Of a stretch of 64,000 nt of DNA, positions 1-11,774 are shown in pieces; the first letter of the stretch is position 1, and each line of letters opens with the position of its first letter. Origin of the DNA: Lumbricus terrestris (Eukaryota; Annelida; Clitellata; Crassiclitellata; Lumbricidae); assembly GCA_949752735.1 (NCBI GenBank), contig OX457050.1, forward strand, positions 38,912,510 through 38,976,509, written 5' to 3'. The notes beneath the pieces are model-generated. The model ran no database searches and was not told the origin of the DNA. It saw nothing but the letters and a program-made list of their open reading frames with translations. The translations under genes were made by a program, and so were the position numbers.

Positions 1-1310
1 CTGTCTAAAAGTACTTTGTTTCTGAAAATTTTCTGCATTCGTTCATTGCAACACTGAAACCTTGCTTAATATACTTTTGAAATTCGTATTTGGTGACGTG
101 GACTTTATAAAGTTTTCCGGTCAAAGTTCCGGTCTTTGAAAACTTGATTGTTTTGTCTTGAATTTAAATACATAAAGTAGATGTTGTAAGAAGCTGCTTG
201 ATGTGCATCATTTTGTGACACTATTAGACTAGACCTTGATATTTACAGTGTAGACAGTGTGCCGTAGAATAGGGAGGTGTGAAAAACAAAAAATGCGAAT
301 TTACAAGCATAATATTGTTTAAAAGTTGCTTTTGGAGAAAATAAATGACTGTACAATTTGATTAAATTATTTTTGGTGTTCAGAATTGACCTCCCCCATC
401 CCGTTGTTAGGGCCGTCTGAACACATTAGTACATGATTTTGCAACATTTATTCACTTTTAAGTGTGTTGCATACATACAGAATAAATGTAAAGAAAAATA
501 TTAATTATTAATAAGCATTGAAAGTAAAATCAGTTTATATCAAACAAGATGGTCATCATCTACAAATATCTGCAACAGTCATCATTAATTACGGATAATA
601 GGAAGAATAAATAAAAAAAATGTACAAATTGTTCGACTAGTCCATGAATAGGCTGATCATAGTTTGGTTGTTTGTGGTGCCTACAGTTTTCAAACTACTT
701 AGCCAAAGGGTCTTTTCTAATACATATAATACAATCACTATTAAAACCTATAGCAGCTTGAATGTTTAAAAAAAATTAAGTTATGTATATAGCCTAAAGT
801 TATCTTAAGGCCATAACTTTACAAAACACAGTTATCGAGTATGTCATTACAGCATGCCACTTTGTGTGTTTTCTATTAGCCTACATTTAATGTAATTGGC
901 CAAACAGTAAATGTCCAACGTTACACTTCTTGCAATGTTTTTGACCTTGAAAGTTCTACAGATCTAACAACATAATTATCTGCATTTCAATTGTTCCAGT
1001 GTAATGTTTGACATCCCTGCAGATCTCCATTAGTGCTTGTTGGCTCGGTGGCTTTGGGTTTCCAAAACAGTGGCTGAGCATTCTATAGAGAGTATCTTTT
1101 GTCATAGACCTACAGCATTGCAGGCACTGTGCTAGATGTATATAATTCGTTGATTCAATCAATCAACAGACCAGTCAAGCTTTCTGCATGGCCACATCTA
1201 TTCACGTGCGAAGAGAGGTCAGCACCACTTGTGCGAAGGGATTGAGATGTAGTAAGAATACTCCATTATCAAGTAAGTTGTTGAACTGTGCTTGGTATTA
1301 GCATACTGAT
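1..1310. other. AT-rich stretch without recognised features
   Basis: No convincing coding region, transposon end or repeat array was seen. The longest open frames are under 70 codons and have no family resemblance. It lies outside the inverted-duplication arm that begins near 1411, and may be intron or intergenic DNA. Confidence 0.5.
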
Positions 1311-1317
1311 CTTCCTA

Positions 1318-1411
1318 AAGTTCGTCTTTCACCGATTCAGTCAGTTCTCAACTCAGCTGCTAGATTAATTGCCCGCCTTCCCAAGTACTCTCACATCTCT
1401 ACCTTTAACAG
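1318..1411 (+). mobile_element. CR1/L2-like LINE fragment (RT C-terminal region)
   Basis: A short open stretch reads IQSVLNSAARLIARLPKYSH, the conserved segment after the RT core of CR1/L2-type LINEs. It stops abruptly where LINE1-A begins. No start, stop or flanking duplication was recognised, so this is a fossil remnant. Confidence 0.6.
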
Positions 1412-3190
1412 CATCTTTAGAGACCAAATGCTACTCTCGCTCTATGCTGCACTCCCTGAACTCGCGCGCTTCTGCTTTCTGGCATATTCTGCGCCATCGA
1501 ATCTGAAATATGGTGCCTTCAATCTCTTGTCGCAGGTCGGACCTCAGCAGGGTGACCCCCTGGGCCCTCTGCTTTTTTTTGTCTTCCCCTGCAGCCCATC
1601 CTGGCCGAAATGTCTTCCCCGCTCACTCTAGGTTTCCTTGATGACCTCACATTGGGGGGAGTGCCCAAGTGGTGGCCGGAGACGTGACACTACTGGAGCA
1701 ACGATGCAGAGAACTGGGATTACAGCTGAACCGCACGAAATGCGAGGTGATCTCGAGGTCATCTAGCATAGCCAAGGAGTGCCACCCGCTGAGTCTCTTC
1801 ACGTGGATCAGCCCCCAAAATGCATCTCTCCTGGGAGCTCCACTCTCAACTCTGGAAGCGCTGGATGGGGCCTTGGGAGCCCGCATATCCGAACTTTCGC
1901 GGGCGCTGGAGAAATTAGCTAACATCGCAACGCATGACGCTGTCATCCTCTTGAGATGCTCGCTCAGTGCAACGAAAATGCTTTACATACTCAGCAGCTG
2001 CCCATGTGAAGGCCACCCAGGATTGGTGGAGTATGATGCGATCCTGCGAAACGGCCTGAGCAGGGTTCTCAATCTGCCCCTTTCAGACGACGCATGGCTG
2101 CAGGCTACCCTACCCATTAAAATGGGCGGGCTGGGTATCCGATCGGTGACCTCGCTGGCACTTCCCGCCTTTCTGGCATCAGCCGCGAGCACCGATCTGC
2201 TCCAGTCCACCATGTTGGGAGAGGCGGCAGAGGCCGACCCACGATGCACGGAGCAGCTAGCCATATGGCTTGGGACAGGCGCAGAAGAGCGCCCAGAAGG
2301 CAATCTTGCCCACAAACAGTCGGCATGGGACAGGCCCCTGATCGACGCCGCCGTCTCTGGCCTGTATGCCAGGCTCACTGACCCTAAAAACCAAGCACGC
2401 CTCAGAGCGGTGTCTGCTCCACACGCTGGGGACTGGTTGCTGGCCCACCCCACCACAAGCTGCGGACTCCGTCTTGATAATGAGTGGGTCAGGGTTGCGG
2501 CGGGTCTGCGGCTGGGGGTCCCGCTTTGCGAACCGCATGGGTGCCCATGTGGAGCCCCGGTGTTGGCTGATGGCCACCACGGGCTTTCCTGCGGGCTGGG
2601 TCCGGGTCGCTTGCCTAGACATGCCGCCATGAACGAGCTTATCTTTCGGGGCTTGATACGTGCCGGTTATCCATCCACAAAGGAGCCAGCAGGCCTCAGT
2701 AGAACAGATGGCAGGAGACCCGATGGTCTCACCCTGATCCCATGGCGCGCCGGGCGATGTCTCATCTGGGATGTGACCGTAACAGACACCATGGCAGTTT
2801 CCTACCTACCGGACACCAGTCAAACGGCCGGCGCCGCGGCAGAGAAGGCGTCGGTTCGCAAAATTGACAAATACAACGAATTATCGTCCACATATTTTTT
2901 TGCCCCTTTGGCTTTCGAAACTCTGGGTCCGATCAACAGTGAAGGATTGACGTTCCTTTCGGACCTGGGGCAAAAGCTAAGCACGATATCGGGGGAACCA
3001 CGAGAAACAACATTTTTGTTCCAGCGAATCTCGCTGATGATACAGCGCTTCAATGCAGTTGCCTTTAGGGGCACTTTCGCCGATCAGAACACCGAATATG
3101 AATAGGGCCGTTCCAGACTGTGATTTTATATTAGGCGGTAGCGAAGTCCCTGAGGGATCCTGTATACCTCGGGGGGGGGGAAAAATAATA
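1412..3190 (+). mobile_element. LINE1-A: 5'-truncated non-LTR retrotransposon
   Basis: This is the 3' part of a non-LTR element whose fuller copy lies inverted at 43.05-45.95 kb, with a third, broken copy at 46.9-48.97 kb. It starts inside the RT domain and runs through the C-terminal domain to a 3' tail of short A/T trinucleotide repeats following a G run. Relative to LINE1-B it keeps about 240 bp more of the 3' end. The RT region is frame-shifted near 1630-1670, so the copy is dead. It forms the outer part of inverted-duplication arm A. Confidence 0.85.
1669..3105 (+). pseudogene. LINE1-A RT thumb, zinc finger and endonuclease-like C-terminus
   Basis: A long open frame (about 478 codons, no proper start) continues from the RT catalytic region, whose FLDD-type motif sits just upstream in another frame. 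Midway there is a Cys/His cluster of the C-x-C...H...C form (CPCGAPVLADGHHGLSCG). It is followed by RPDGLTLIPW...LIWDVTV, a PD-x(15)-D pattern resembling the restriction-like endonuclease of R2/NeSL/CRE-type LINEs. The clade is my inference; an uncharacterised relative is possible. Antisense open frames across this GC-rich stretch are shadows. Confidence 0.75.
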
Positions 3191-3924
3191 ATAATTGCAA
3201 TAGAACACTACAGCGGAAATTCTTTCTATGGGCCATAATTTATGCACAAGAGGGTATAACAGTGTTACACCTGGCTTAAATATGGCCTAGGCGGAGTAAT
3301 GATTCCGTAAGCATGGGTTGAGATTAGCGATTTTCGCTAGGTGTAACGTTATTCGAACTCTGCAGAAGTATAACAATTTTTTTAGGCCTACAAGCAAGGA
3401 GGAGAGGTGGGAGAGTGGTTTCGAATTGTGACAGGAGTGCGACAAGGATGTGTGCTGTCACCATTGATTTTTGCACTGGTGGTGGACTGGGTAATGCAAA
3501 GGGCGACAGGATAAGGACATACTGGATTAAAGTGGATAGATGGCGACAGATTCAGCGATTTGGATGTTGCGGATGACATTGCATTGCTGGACAACACATG
3601 GGAGGGAATAAAGGAGCTAACATGCAGAGTAGAAGAGGAGGCAGCAAGAGTGGGTCTGACCATAAATATCCAGAGAAAAACGAAGACTATAAGGGTGGGA
3701 AAGTGGAGGGAGACAGATGAGATCAGGATTGCAGATAGAAATGTGGACATAGTGGAAGACTTCTGTTACCTGGGCAGCCGACAGTACCTAGATGCGATAA
3801 AGAAATAAAGATTCGTAGCCTATTGGAAAGGCAAATGCGGCTTTTGGGAGGCTAGAGAAGATATGGAAGAGCAATGGATGTAGCCTGAAGATTAAGATCC
3901 GATTATATGAGGCTATAGTGTTGA

Positions 3925-4176
3925 CAGCGGCGGCGCCAGGATTTTCGTTTGGGGGGGCTGGATTTTCTGGAAAAAATTTTCCATTTCCGCCGCCAAAATT
4001 TTTGACGACCTTTTTTTTTAGTCATCGACCAAAATCTTCAGCCTTGCGCTTCATTTTTTTGGGGGGGCTGAAGGGGTAAATCGTCCAAATATTTCATTTT
4101 TACATGGCGAAAAAAATAGATGGCCTTTTTTTAGGGGTGGGCTTACCCCCAGCCCCCCACCCCAGCGCCGCTACTG
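3925..4176. mobile_element. hAT-type MITE (CAGCGGCGGCGCC termini)
   Basis: The termini are CAGCGGCGGCGCCAGG and CCAGCGCCGCTACTG, imperfect inverted repeats beginning CAG. The element is bounded by a perfect 8-bp duplication AGTGTTGA (3917-3924 and 4177-4184). LINE2-B shows the uninterrupted target. An 8-bp duplication with CAG...CTG ends is the hAT signature. The interior is noncoding with G and C runs. A second, shorter copy sits at 38067-38199. Confidence 0.9.
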
Positions 4177-4294
4177 AGTGTTGAGCACACTTCTATATGG
4201 GGCTGAGACGTGGCCAATGACGGTTGCAAATGGAAAGCGACTGGAGGCGGCACATCATAGGTGGCTGAGGCGAATATTACACATCTCATGAGAA

Positions 4295-4730
4295 TCTATA
4301 TTATAAGGCAGAAACACTTTCCATATGTTTGTTTGTTTGTACGCTTTTGACTCTCCCCTGCAGAATAGGCTCGGAAATGAAACAGCGTCGGTTTAAAAAA
4401 ATTATTGCAATCGATTCTTACCCATATTATAAGGTCATCGCAACTATTTTCAGGTTTTAAATCAATTTGAAAGCAGAGTTATTCGCGTTTTAAGACATAT
4501 TTCATCAATAATGACGCTTCAGTAAAGAGTCTACAGCCCATGACGTCATACCCGCCGAGTAATAATTTCCGCAGCGCCCCGCAGCGGCGGGTCAAATTTG
4601 GCCTTTTGGGGAAGCGGGGTGGGGTGGAGGGTTGGCGAAAACCCGAAATCTAGCGGTCTACGATGGGTACCACAGTGGAGTAGTGTTTAAAACCCTAAAT
4701 TTCCCGGGCAACGCCGGGTTACACATCTAG
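4295..4730 (+). mobile_element. Helitron-like non-autonomous element (arm A)
   Basis: It begins TCTATATTATAAGG and ends CTAG immediately before T. A small hairpin CCCGG-GCAACG-CCGGG lies about 11 nt before the CTAG. TC start, CTRR end, 3' hairpin and A/T insertion without target duplication are the Helitron rules. It sits inside LINE2-A. The inverted partner LINE2-B carries a related element at the same junctions but with a different interior. Confidence 0.65.
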
Positions 4731-5063
4731 TAATAAATAAAAGCATCAGAGAAAGGACTGGACAGAAAAAATGGAGTTTAACATCAGAAAGAGGTGACTG
4801 AAGTGGATGGGTAAATGTATCAAGAATAGGGCAAGAGAGGAGAGCAAAACAAGCAACAATTTGGACTCCGGAGGGCAGAACGTGGTAGAGGGAGGCCAAG
4901 GAAGAGCTGGATGGAGATCATTCGAGAGGATTTGCAGGGTCTGGAGATGACGTGGAACGATGCTGTGGAAGTGGCGAGGAACAGAGTGGAATGGAGAAAC
5001 TGCATTGTCCGATGTGCAGAGCTGCACGGGAAGGATTAAGGTCTAAGGTCTAAGGTCTACAAG

Positions 5064-6511
5064 TGTAGCGTTTTGGGAAAAGCTACAAAATTATACTTAT
5101 TTTTATCCATGTTGGCCATAACGGTTAATTAACTCTATGCTGCACCAGAGCGAGGCTGCAGACATTACGCCAGCATGACGTGTGACCTTTTGGATGACGT
5201 GGCGAAAGTGTGGGCGCAGCTGATTGGCCAAGAGCGGCACGTGATCTAAAACAGCGGTAAAAGGTCGCTTCCGATTGGCTGTTGGGCAAATCTAGGTCAG
5301 TAGGACGAAGAGACGCAAAGAGGGTGAAAACGGACGAGAAAGACTAGGCCATCTTTTTGAATAGAAATTCGTTTAAAACTAAGTTTCGGGCATCTAAATT
5401 AATAAGGAAGTCAACTAAATTAATAGATAATAAAGTAAACGACCGCTGGTCGCCTCCGGTGGAAGGAGAACGTCGAAATAAGCAAAACCGCTTAGGAATC
5501 AGGGAAGTAGAAATAAATTAAAGTGTAGCGTGCTGAATCTGTAAATGAATGAATGTTTAAAATGGCCGGAACGCATTGATATAGATTATATAGCGCATTA
5601 CAGGTAGAGCGAAGGATAAATTAGCGCTTGTGTTAAGAAGCGTGAATATATTGAAAGAGTTGCTAGAAGTAGCCTTGCGATATAACTGTTGCTGTGGTCG
5701 TGGTAAATTAGTGCAAAGTGTTGATGTTAATTCGTTGCTTTCGTGTAACTGATTAATAGCGTGATTTGACCTTCTGCAGTAGTTAAGGAAATAAGAACTG
5801 AACTGATAGTCTAGTTATATGCAGGAGCATAAAGGATAGGTATCAAGTAATGCAAAGTGTGTAATAACCAGCCATAAATGCTGTGTAGTGTTAGGAATAC
5901 TTTGTGTTGAACTGATAAGTATTATAGGCAGAATTGTATTTGCACAGGTTGCTGCCAATTGTATATTAATTAAGTAGTGTTGCAAGAATAAATAAAGTGT
6001 TGCATATTGAACTAGAATTGAAGGTGATTCACTGACTGACTTGCAATTAGTTGTAAAACCGAATAATCCCATGTCTCGTGCCAGCTCTTTGAGGGGCGAC
6101 GCCCTAGAGGAATCGGATGATTCGGAGGGAGGGCGGACAGTCAGTAGTGATGAGAGATTGATAGAGCGCCAGATATATCCAGCCAAATACTCTCCGCCAC
6201 CTCTTCAGGAGTTCGAGTCCCTTTCGCCCAAAGCTGCCGTGGGGATAACGAACTCAGACGAGCACCGGAAAGAGGGTGCTGTCGCGCGTCGACAAACCGC
6301 CGCGGAGACATGTCCTGTAGGCCCTGGTACCCATGAAAGAAGAGAATTTGGACGTTCCTCCCTGTCGTTCACACTTGAGGTTCCCGTAGGTGGTTCCCTG
6401 TCGCCCCGGCAGTACGCCGCCACACTAGGGGAGGGGGGCGAAAGTAAGCGAGTAAGTGGGGCATCCCTTGCAAGCGCTTCCGGTCCCCTAGCGGTTAGGG
6501 CGGGCGTAACA
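5064..6511 (+). repeat. 5' LTR
   Basis: Starts TGTAGCGTTTTGGG and ends GGCGTAACA (TG...CA). The polyadenylation word AATAAA occurs near 5988. The main ORF starts within this LTR, at 6071. It has the same length as the 3' LTR, and every stretch I compared was identical, indicating recent insertion. Confidence 0.93.
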
Positions 6512-9289
6512 AATGGTACCAGAAGTGGGGTAGAGGTGGAACAAGGGGAACAAGTGGAACAGGTGGAACCAAGAAAATTTGGAAGGGCAGAATTTCCTGG
6601 AGAGAGAGAGAAGTGGGAAGGCGAAGAAATGGCTTATTATGGCGCTAGACCCAAGCGTCCTTCGGACTACCCTGTTACCGCAGCAATTGATACGGGTTTT
6701 GATTTTGAATTTTACATGGGAGATAAACCAGCGAGGTTGATTAACAGAAAGCTTGGAAGAGATAATTATGAAAGTGAAGGTTCGGAGGTAACTGATCTGC
6801 CACCCGTTCATAACGTTCTGTTGCATCCTAATATGTTGAATTTAGATAAAGGTTGTGTTGGGATCCTTGCTAACTCTGAGTGTATAGTTTCAGATATGGA
6901 GGATGGGGATTCGGCGCTGCCGAGGGAACTGGGACTCCCGACTTCGGATGCACATCCCGGGCACCCAACCCTAGTCCACCCTCGGGCTACCACCTTCCCA
7001 CCACCGCCTCCTTCGTCGCACCCTTTCGCCGTCCGAGCCCCTCCTGCTCCGACCCCGAACACAATCGGTGGTGTCGTCAAGTCGAATCCTTGGGTGAGAA
7101 CCGTCACCCCGGTCACAGCCTCGGTGTGCAAACTGTCCGTATCCGTCGTGTCGTCGACTCAGTCAATCATGTCGACCTTGTCCTCGTCGTTGAAACCACA
7201 GGTTACACAAAGTTCCGCCTACCTGCCCTCGAACCTTGGCCCTCCCGCTTACCTGTCAGGTTGTCAACCAACAACCGCTCTGTGTCGGCCAGCTTCCGCC
7301 TACGATGAACGATTCTGGGTAACTACACGAGCAGCCCAGAACAACCTGGAAGCGAAGTTCCATGTTGTGTCTACATCCGGGAGCGAAAACAGTCAGTTCC
7401 AGTTCGAACAGTATGCTGAACCGCCTACAGCTGAACCTCAACCAACGATCCAAGGTCGTTTTCAGCCGAGTACGACTCCACCCTCGTCGGTCACTGTGCA
7501 GTCCCAATCACGCGTGAGCAGAACTGTTGATTCGAAATCCAGACAGTATATGAAATTGGACAGGTACAATGGAAAGACATCGGTCGAAGCTTTCCTAAAG
7601 AAATTCGAGATCTGTGCGAACAGTAACGGTTGGACAGATGGGGAGAAATTCGCCCAGCTGACCTGTGCCTTGACAGAGCCAGCTGATCAGCTGCTCTACG
7701 AGTTCGACTCCGAGACCATAGCATCCTGGTCTGACCTGGTTGATCGTCTACGCCTGCGGTATGGAAGCTCCGATCAAGCCGTCCTCTACCAGACCCAATT
7801 GAACACACGACGTCAAAAGATGGGTGAAGACCTCAGCTCTGTAGTACGAGACATTCGACGAATCATGATCCTGGCGTTCCCTGGTCCCACCTCGGTGCAC
7901 AGTGAAGTCATAGCGATTCGTGCCTTTCTCGACGCCCTGCGAGACAGAGACTTAGCCATGAAGGTTCGTGAGAGAGAACCTACCACCTTGGACCATGCTT
8001 ATAAGACTGCCATGCGTTTAGAGGGTTACCGTCAAGCAGATGATGGGAACCTTGGCCGCGATGAACATCGACCCAGTCGGGTAAAAACTGTAACGGAAGT
8101 AGACTCTGCCCCTGCTGACAGTCAGAGACAATTCCAAGAAATCGTGTTGAATAGGCTGGAGCAGATGGAAGCAAGAATAAACGCCATATGCAGCAGCCCC
8201 TCCGGCGATGGACAATTTCGCCCCTGGCGGCCCCGAAGTCAAGTTCCACCCAGGCCGGAACCTACCTTCGGAAGTCAGAGAACAGTTAACCGGTCATCCA
8301 GGGTCCCCGCGGGTGACCGTCGCTGCTTCGAGTGTCAACAACCCGGTCACTTTGCTCGAGTTTGTCCCACTCGTTACCACGACTCGACGCCGGAGGTGGA
8401 GAGAGAAGGACTGGAACACAACGAAGTCCGCGATGTCCGCCATGTGAAGGGAAACAACGACGCCTACCTCGACGTCACAGTAAACGGGAAAAAGGCAATG
8501 GCGCTGCTGGACTCCGGATGCGAGGTGACCCTCTGTCCGGTTTCGCTCGTGAGTCAGGAGACCATCCAGAGTTCGCAGCAACGGTTACAGGCTGTGAACG
8601 GTTCAGTGGTTCGTGTGGCTGGTGAGGTGAAGCTTCAAGTACGAATCGGCGACTACCCCTTCGAAATACCCTGCCTGGTTACCGAACAAGTGTCCGAACT
8701 CATCTTGGGAATGGAGTGGATGAAAAATGAAAATGTCCTGTGGCACATGGGACAAAACTGGATCCTGGTAGGAAAGCGTCGCTTCCAGGTTCAGCGGAAG
8801 AGCCGCCCTGCGCAGTGTCGTCGAGTCATCGTCTCAACCGCTGTCCCGGTGTCGTCGAACTGCAAAGTAAAAGAAAAGCCTTCAGTGAGGCGTACGAATC
8901 CAAAAGTCGCTGGAAAATCCTGTGTTGTCCCACGAGCATCGGTCGAAGCGGAAGCGCTACCACCAGAAAGAGTTCCTGCTCCAGCCAGTCCTGGGGGGAA
9001 GACCTACCAGCCTAGGGTGGTGGCCCGAGTCCCGCCTCGTCGGGGTGTGCATCTGCCCTCCCACTTCGCCAGCCCTACCTGCGGTGGAATGTGGCCTCTA
9101 CCGACTTTCGTCGGGCTTCGTGGTGCTAACATGCATCCTTCCTCTGGTCTCGCCGCCTATCGAGACAGAGAGAGGAAACGCACCAGAGTTCCGCAGAATC
9201 GTCACTTTCTGTTGAGAGGCACCATTCCTCACCATCGCTGGCGAGATCACCAAGAAAGCTTCGTGCAGCCTTGGGGATGTAAAGAGTAA
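6071..9289 (+). CDS. Retrotransposon Gag-protease polyprotein
   Basis: A 1072-residue ORF from ATG at 6071. The first 147 codons lie within the 5' LTR and the frame runs through the primer-binding site. In order: a charged N-terminal region; a Pro-rich linker (around residues 300-330); a retrotransposon gag domain (about 490-680, starting YMKLDRYNGKTSVEAFLKKF); a CCHC zinc knuckle C-x2-C-x4-H-x4-C (about 752-765); and a retroviral-type aspartic protease with the DSG triad near residue 813 and ILGMEW near 880. After the protease come about 140 basic, low-complexity residues and a stop, where RT would be expected. It would form particles and process itself in the cytoplasm. An upstream non-ATG start at 6041 is possible but not needed. 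Confidence 0.88.
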   Translation: MSRASSLRGDALEESDDSEGGRTVSSDERLIERQIYPAKYSPPPLQEFESLSPKAAVGITNSDEHRKEGAVARRQTAAETCPVGPGTHERREFGRSSLSFTLEVPVGGSLSPRQYAATLGEGGESKRVSGASLASASGPLAVRAGVTNGTRSGVEVEQGEQVEQVEPRKFGRAEFPGEREKWEGEEMAYYGARPKRPSDYPVTAAIDTGFDFEFYMGDKPARLINRKLGRDNYESEGSEVTDLPPVHNVLLHPNMLNLDKGCVGILANSECIVSDMEDGDSALPRELGLPTSDAHPGHPTLVHPRATTFPPPPPSSHPFAVRAPPAPTPNTIGGVVKSNPWVRTVTPVTASVCKLSVSVVSSTQSIMSTLSSSLKPQVTQSSAYLPSNLGPPAYLSGCQPTTALCRPASAYDERFWVTTRAAQNNLEAKFHVVSTSGSENSQFQFEQYAEPPTAEPQPTIQGRFQPSTTPPSSVTVQSQSRVSRTVDSKSRQYMKLDRYNGKTSVEAFLKKFEICANSNGWTDGEKFAQLTCALTEPADQLLYEFDSETIASWSDLVDRLRLRYGSSDQAVLYQTQLNTRRQKMGEDLSSVVRDIRRIMILAFPGPTSVHSEVIAIRAFLDALRDRDLAMKVREREPTTLDHAYKTAMRLEGYRQADDGNLGRDEHRPSRVKTVTEVDSAPADSQRQFQEIVLNRLEQMEARINAICSSPSGDGQFRPWRPRSQVPPRPEPTFGSQRTVNRSSRVPAGDRRCFECQQPGHFARVCPTRYHDSTPEVEREGLEHNEVRDVRHVKGNNDAYLDVTVNGKKAMALLDSGCEVTLCPVSLVSQETIQSSQQRLQAVNGSVVRVAGEVKLQVRIGDYPFEIPCLVTEQVSELILGMEWMKNENVLWHMGQNWILVGKRRFQVQRKSRPAQCRRVIVSTAVPVSSNCKVKEKPSVRRTNPKVAGKSCVVPRASVEAEALPPERVPAPASPGGKTYQPRVVARVPPRRGVHLPSHFASPTCGGMWPLPTFVGLRGANMHPSSGLAAYRDRERKRTRVPQNRHFLLRGTIPHHRWRDHQESFVQPWGCKE
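6514..6531 (+). other. tRNA primer-binding site
   Basis: TGGTACCAGAAGTGGGG begins two bases after the 5' LTR, the expected place for first-strand priming, and starts with TGG complementary to a tRNA CCA end. The priming tRNA was not identified. The site lies inside the open reading frame. Confidence 0.75.
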
Positions 9290-11761
9290 TGTAGTGTAAG
9301 GTGATGGTAACGTCGCGTAATGGCGACGAGTAGAGACTGTGGCGAGAAGCCTAGGTTTTAGTTCCTTTCGATGAATAAAATGTTTATTTTATAACTTTGA
9401 TCTAGGTTAGATCATTGGGGGTAGATTAGAATTGTTTACTTGTGTTTTATTGCATTGTTGTTTTTATTGCCACAGAAGAAAGGCAAAATGTTGTGCTTGC
9501 ATGTTAGTTTAAGATTTGATGTGCATAACCTTGATTGCAGATTAAAGTTGAATCTAAAATGTGCTAGATTAGGAGAAGATTGCATTTGTGCATTGATTGA
9601 AAAGCAGTCTGCTAGAATTTAGTGGATTATCCTGATGTATGCATTGGCCTGAGTAGTCGGTAAGTGAGTAAGTTGTAGACTAGTAGGCAGACTGATGTTG
9701 TTGCAGGCATTAAGAATTGCATGCGAAGGTGAGACTAAGGACCTGTTATTGGTAAGAGCGGTAATCCGTCCACTCGTCGCTATTGGTTGCTCAAGTACTC
9801 TTTCCTGTGTGGAAATGGAGGTGTAGAGGTCATGGTGCATAGGTACGCTTCTCTAAGCGGTAAGGCCTGGTGTAGGTAGCTCAGCCTTCATGTAATGTGT
9901 CTTGCCTGTAATAATGATTAGTGCCAATGTCTATGATTTTTATCTTACTAGGAGAGTACGGCTGTGGAAATGGTTTGACATAGGATAATAGAATTCTTAA
10001 AGAACACTGCATATATGCAAGATTGCTGTTGATACTTAGCTATTTGTCATGTTGAATAATAGTCTAAAGTCTTATATAAAAGTTTGTTGTAAGGGTTGAG
10101 CTCCTGATTAAGCAGTAACTGGGAAACAGTAGTAATAATTAGCTAGGAGTCTAAGGTGTGTATTGCCCTGAAGAAGTTAAGTAAACAGATCGGTGGTAAA
10201 CTTGTAGGTAGACTGAAATTGTTGCAGGCATTAAGGGTTACATAGAAGAGGAGACTGGTGGTCTGTTAGTTAGATGAGCTGTAATCCGTCCAGTCGCAGT
10301 TATTGGTTGCTCGAGAGTTTTTCCTGTGTGGAATAGATGGTGATGTATTCTTTCCGTTGGTGGAAATGGAGGTGAACTTTTCTCTGTGTGGGAATGAATG
10401 AGATGTACTCTTTCCGTTGGTGGAAATGGATGTAAACTTTTTCCTGTGTGGAAATGATGGTGAGATATTCTTTCCGTTGGTGGAAATGTGTGTACTTGGT
10501 CCTGTGTAAACTTCCTGTGTGGAAAGGTGACGTAGAGGTAACAGCGTAGGTCATGGAGTCCATCCGTCCTAGTAGGCATAGGTACGCTTCACTAAGCGGT
10601 AATGCCTTATGCAGCTGGTTCAAGCCTTGTTGTAACGTGTTGTGCCTGTAATAATGTGTCAGCTACTGATGTGATGATTGTGCCTGCTGAGAGTTAACTT
10701 TGGGCTGAATACATAATGACAGAAAAATGATTCATCTGAAGTTTAGTTGCTTTTTGGATGAAAACTGCTTTAAGTCAAATTGTTTATATTTCGTGTTAGC
10801 CTAAGTTGTCGTTAATGTTGTAGCCAATAACATGTTGACTGCGCTAGGACTATCTGTAGGATTTGGAGCCGAAGCATGATTGTATGTGTTAGAGGACATT
10901 CTCTTGGTTTGTGGCTTCGAGCTGTTGCTGAAATGGATTGTAGTACATTGTTTACTGTAACTGTTTGATGTGCATTACCTGAAACCTGGGGGAGAGGATA
11001 ACCCGATAGCACCTGATAATATGTAAGAGTGTGGATAATATTTCTATTGGGATTTCCAACCCTGCTTTAGTTCAGAGACTTTGTGTCTGGCAGTTAGTAG
11101 TCCCGGGGTTCGTGGAAGCAGAGACTGGTGATTAAACACCAATGGCCTGTATTCCGACGAGGATTGGGTAACCAATGGACGTAGTTAGTAACCCTAGTGA
11201 GGTAAAGGCTGGCCTAGTGGTATGCTTTCTCTGAATCGCCTGATACCCTGACCTTGTGCCTTTGCTGAATTGTGGTCTGCGTGGAGTAGGGAGCGAGAGT
11301 GAGTTGGAGACCTTCAATGTAAGTAGACGTCCCTCCCTCTTTTTGCTGGTGATTCCGAACGTATGGTTTCAGGGAGATTGCAAAGTAAGGATGTTACATG
11401 AGCGTAAACATTGCCCTGCAGTCACCTTGAGAATTTAAGCGGCTGTGTTGTTAGGGTTAAGTTGTTACGAGTAAAGCCGTGCTAAGATGCCGTACTTTGT
11501 ATGCCTGAACTTTTACAACAAGCGTTGCTAGGAGGCTAATTAGTTGATTCTCCTGTTGTGAATTAGGAACCCTGTTGGTTTTTAGAGTTAAGATGAGATT
11601 TCATACAGTTGTTGATGTAGAATTGCCTGCTTACTGTTCAGACTGTTCTCAAGCGGCAATGTCTTTTAGTAGTAGTGATGACCCTGCCTTAGCAACTCAT
11701 GTACAACGGATTCAGTACGCGACCACTGCTGAATTTTCCAGTAATATGGAAAATTCGGGTT
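9290..11761 (+). other. Noncoding interior of the LTR element
   Basis: About 2.5 kb with no plus-strand frame above about 62 codons and no RT, RNase H or integrase motif. It holds a degenerate internal duplication: blocks near 9650-9915 and 10180-10660 share 'aggtacgcttc(t/a)ctaagcggtaa' and 'tgcctgtaataatg'. Its AT-rich composition differs from the GC-richer ORF. Confidence 0.7.
10320..10525 (+). repeat. Minisatellite of about 60 bp inside the LTR element
   Basis: About three and a half imperfect copies of a unit containing TTTCCTGTGTGGAA followed by CTTTCCGTTGGTGGAAATG. Alternating TTCC/GGAA blocks make each unit self-complementary. Confidence 0.8.
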
Positions 11762-11774
11762 AAGGAGAGGAGAG
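11762..11774 (+). other. Polypurine tract
   Basis: The purine run AAGGAGAGGAGAG directly abuts the 3' LTR, the expected plus-strand primer. Confidence 0.8.

Larger units (their letters stand above)
3392..5058 (+). mobile_element. LINE2-A: decayed non-LTR retrotransposon 3' part
   Basis: RT motif B (GVRQGCVLSPLIF, 3440-3480) is followed by a stop, then in another frame VADDIALL (the xADD catalytic motif, about 3565-3590) and VEDFCYLGS. The last part encodes WMEIIREDLQGLEMTWNDA and an R-rich stretch typical of the C-terminus of many invertebrate LINEs. The 3' end is a short tandem tail of AAGGTCT. Two insertions break it: a hAT MITE and a Helitron-like element. The inverted partner lies at 39.36-42.97 kb. 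Confidence 0.8.

Noticed and set aside
1983..2630. Minus-strand 215-codon frame antisense to LINE1-A (and plus-strand equivalents at 43479-44128)
   Set aside because: Shadow of the GC-rich LINE1 coding sequence; the sense frame carries the RT-linked motifs.
9290..11761. Missing RT/integrase of the LTR element as a decayed pol
   Set aside because: No trace of YxDD, RNase H or integrase motifs in any frame; composition differs from the ORF.
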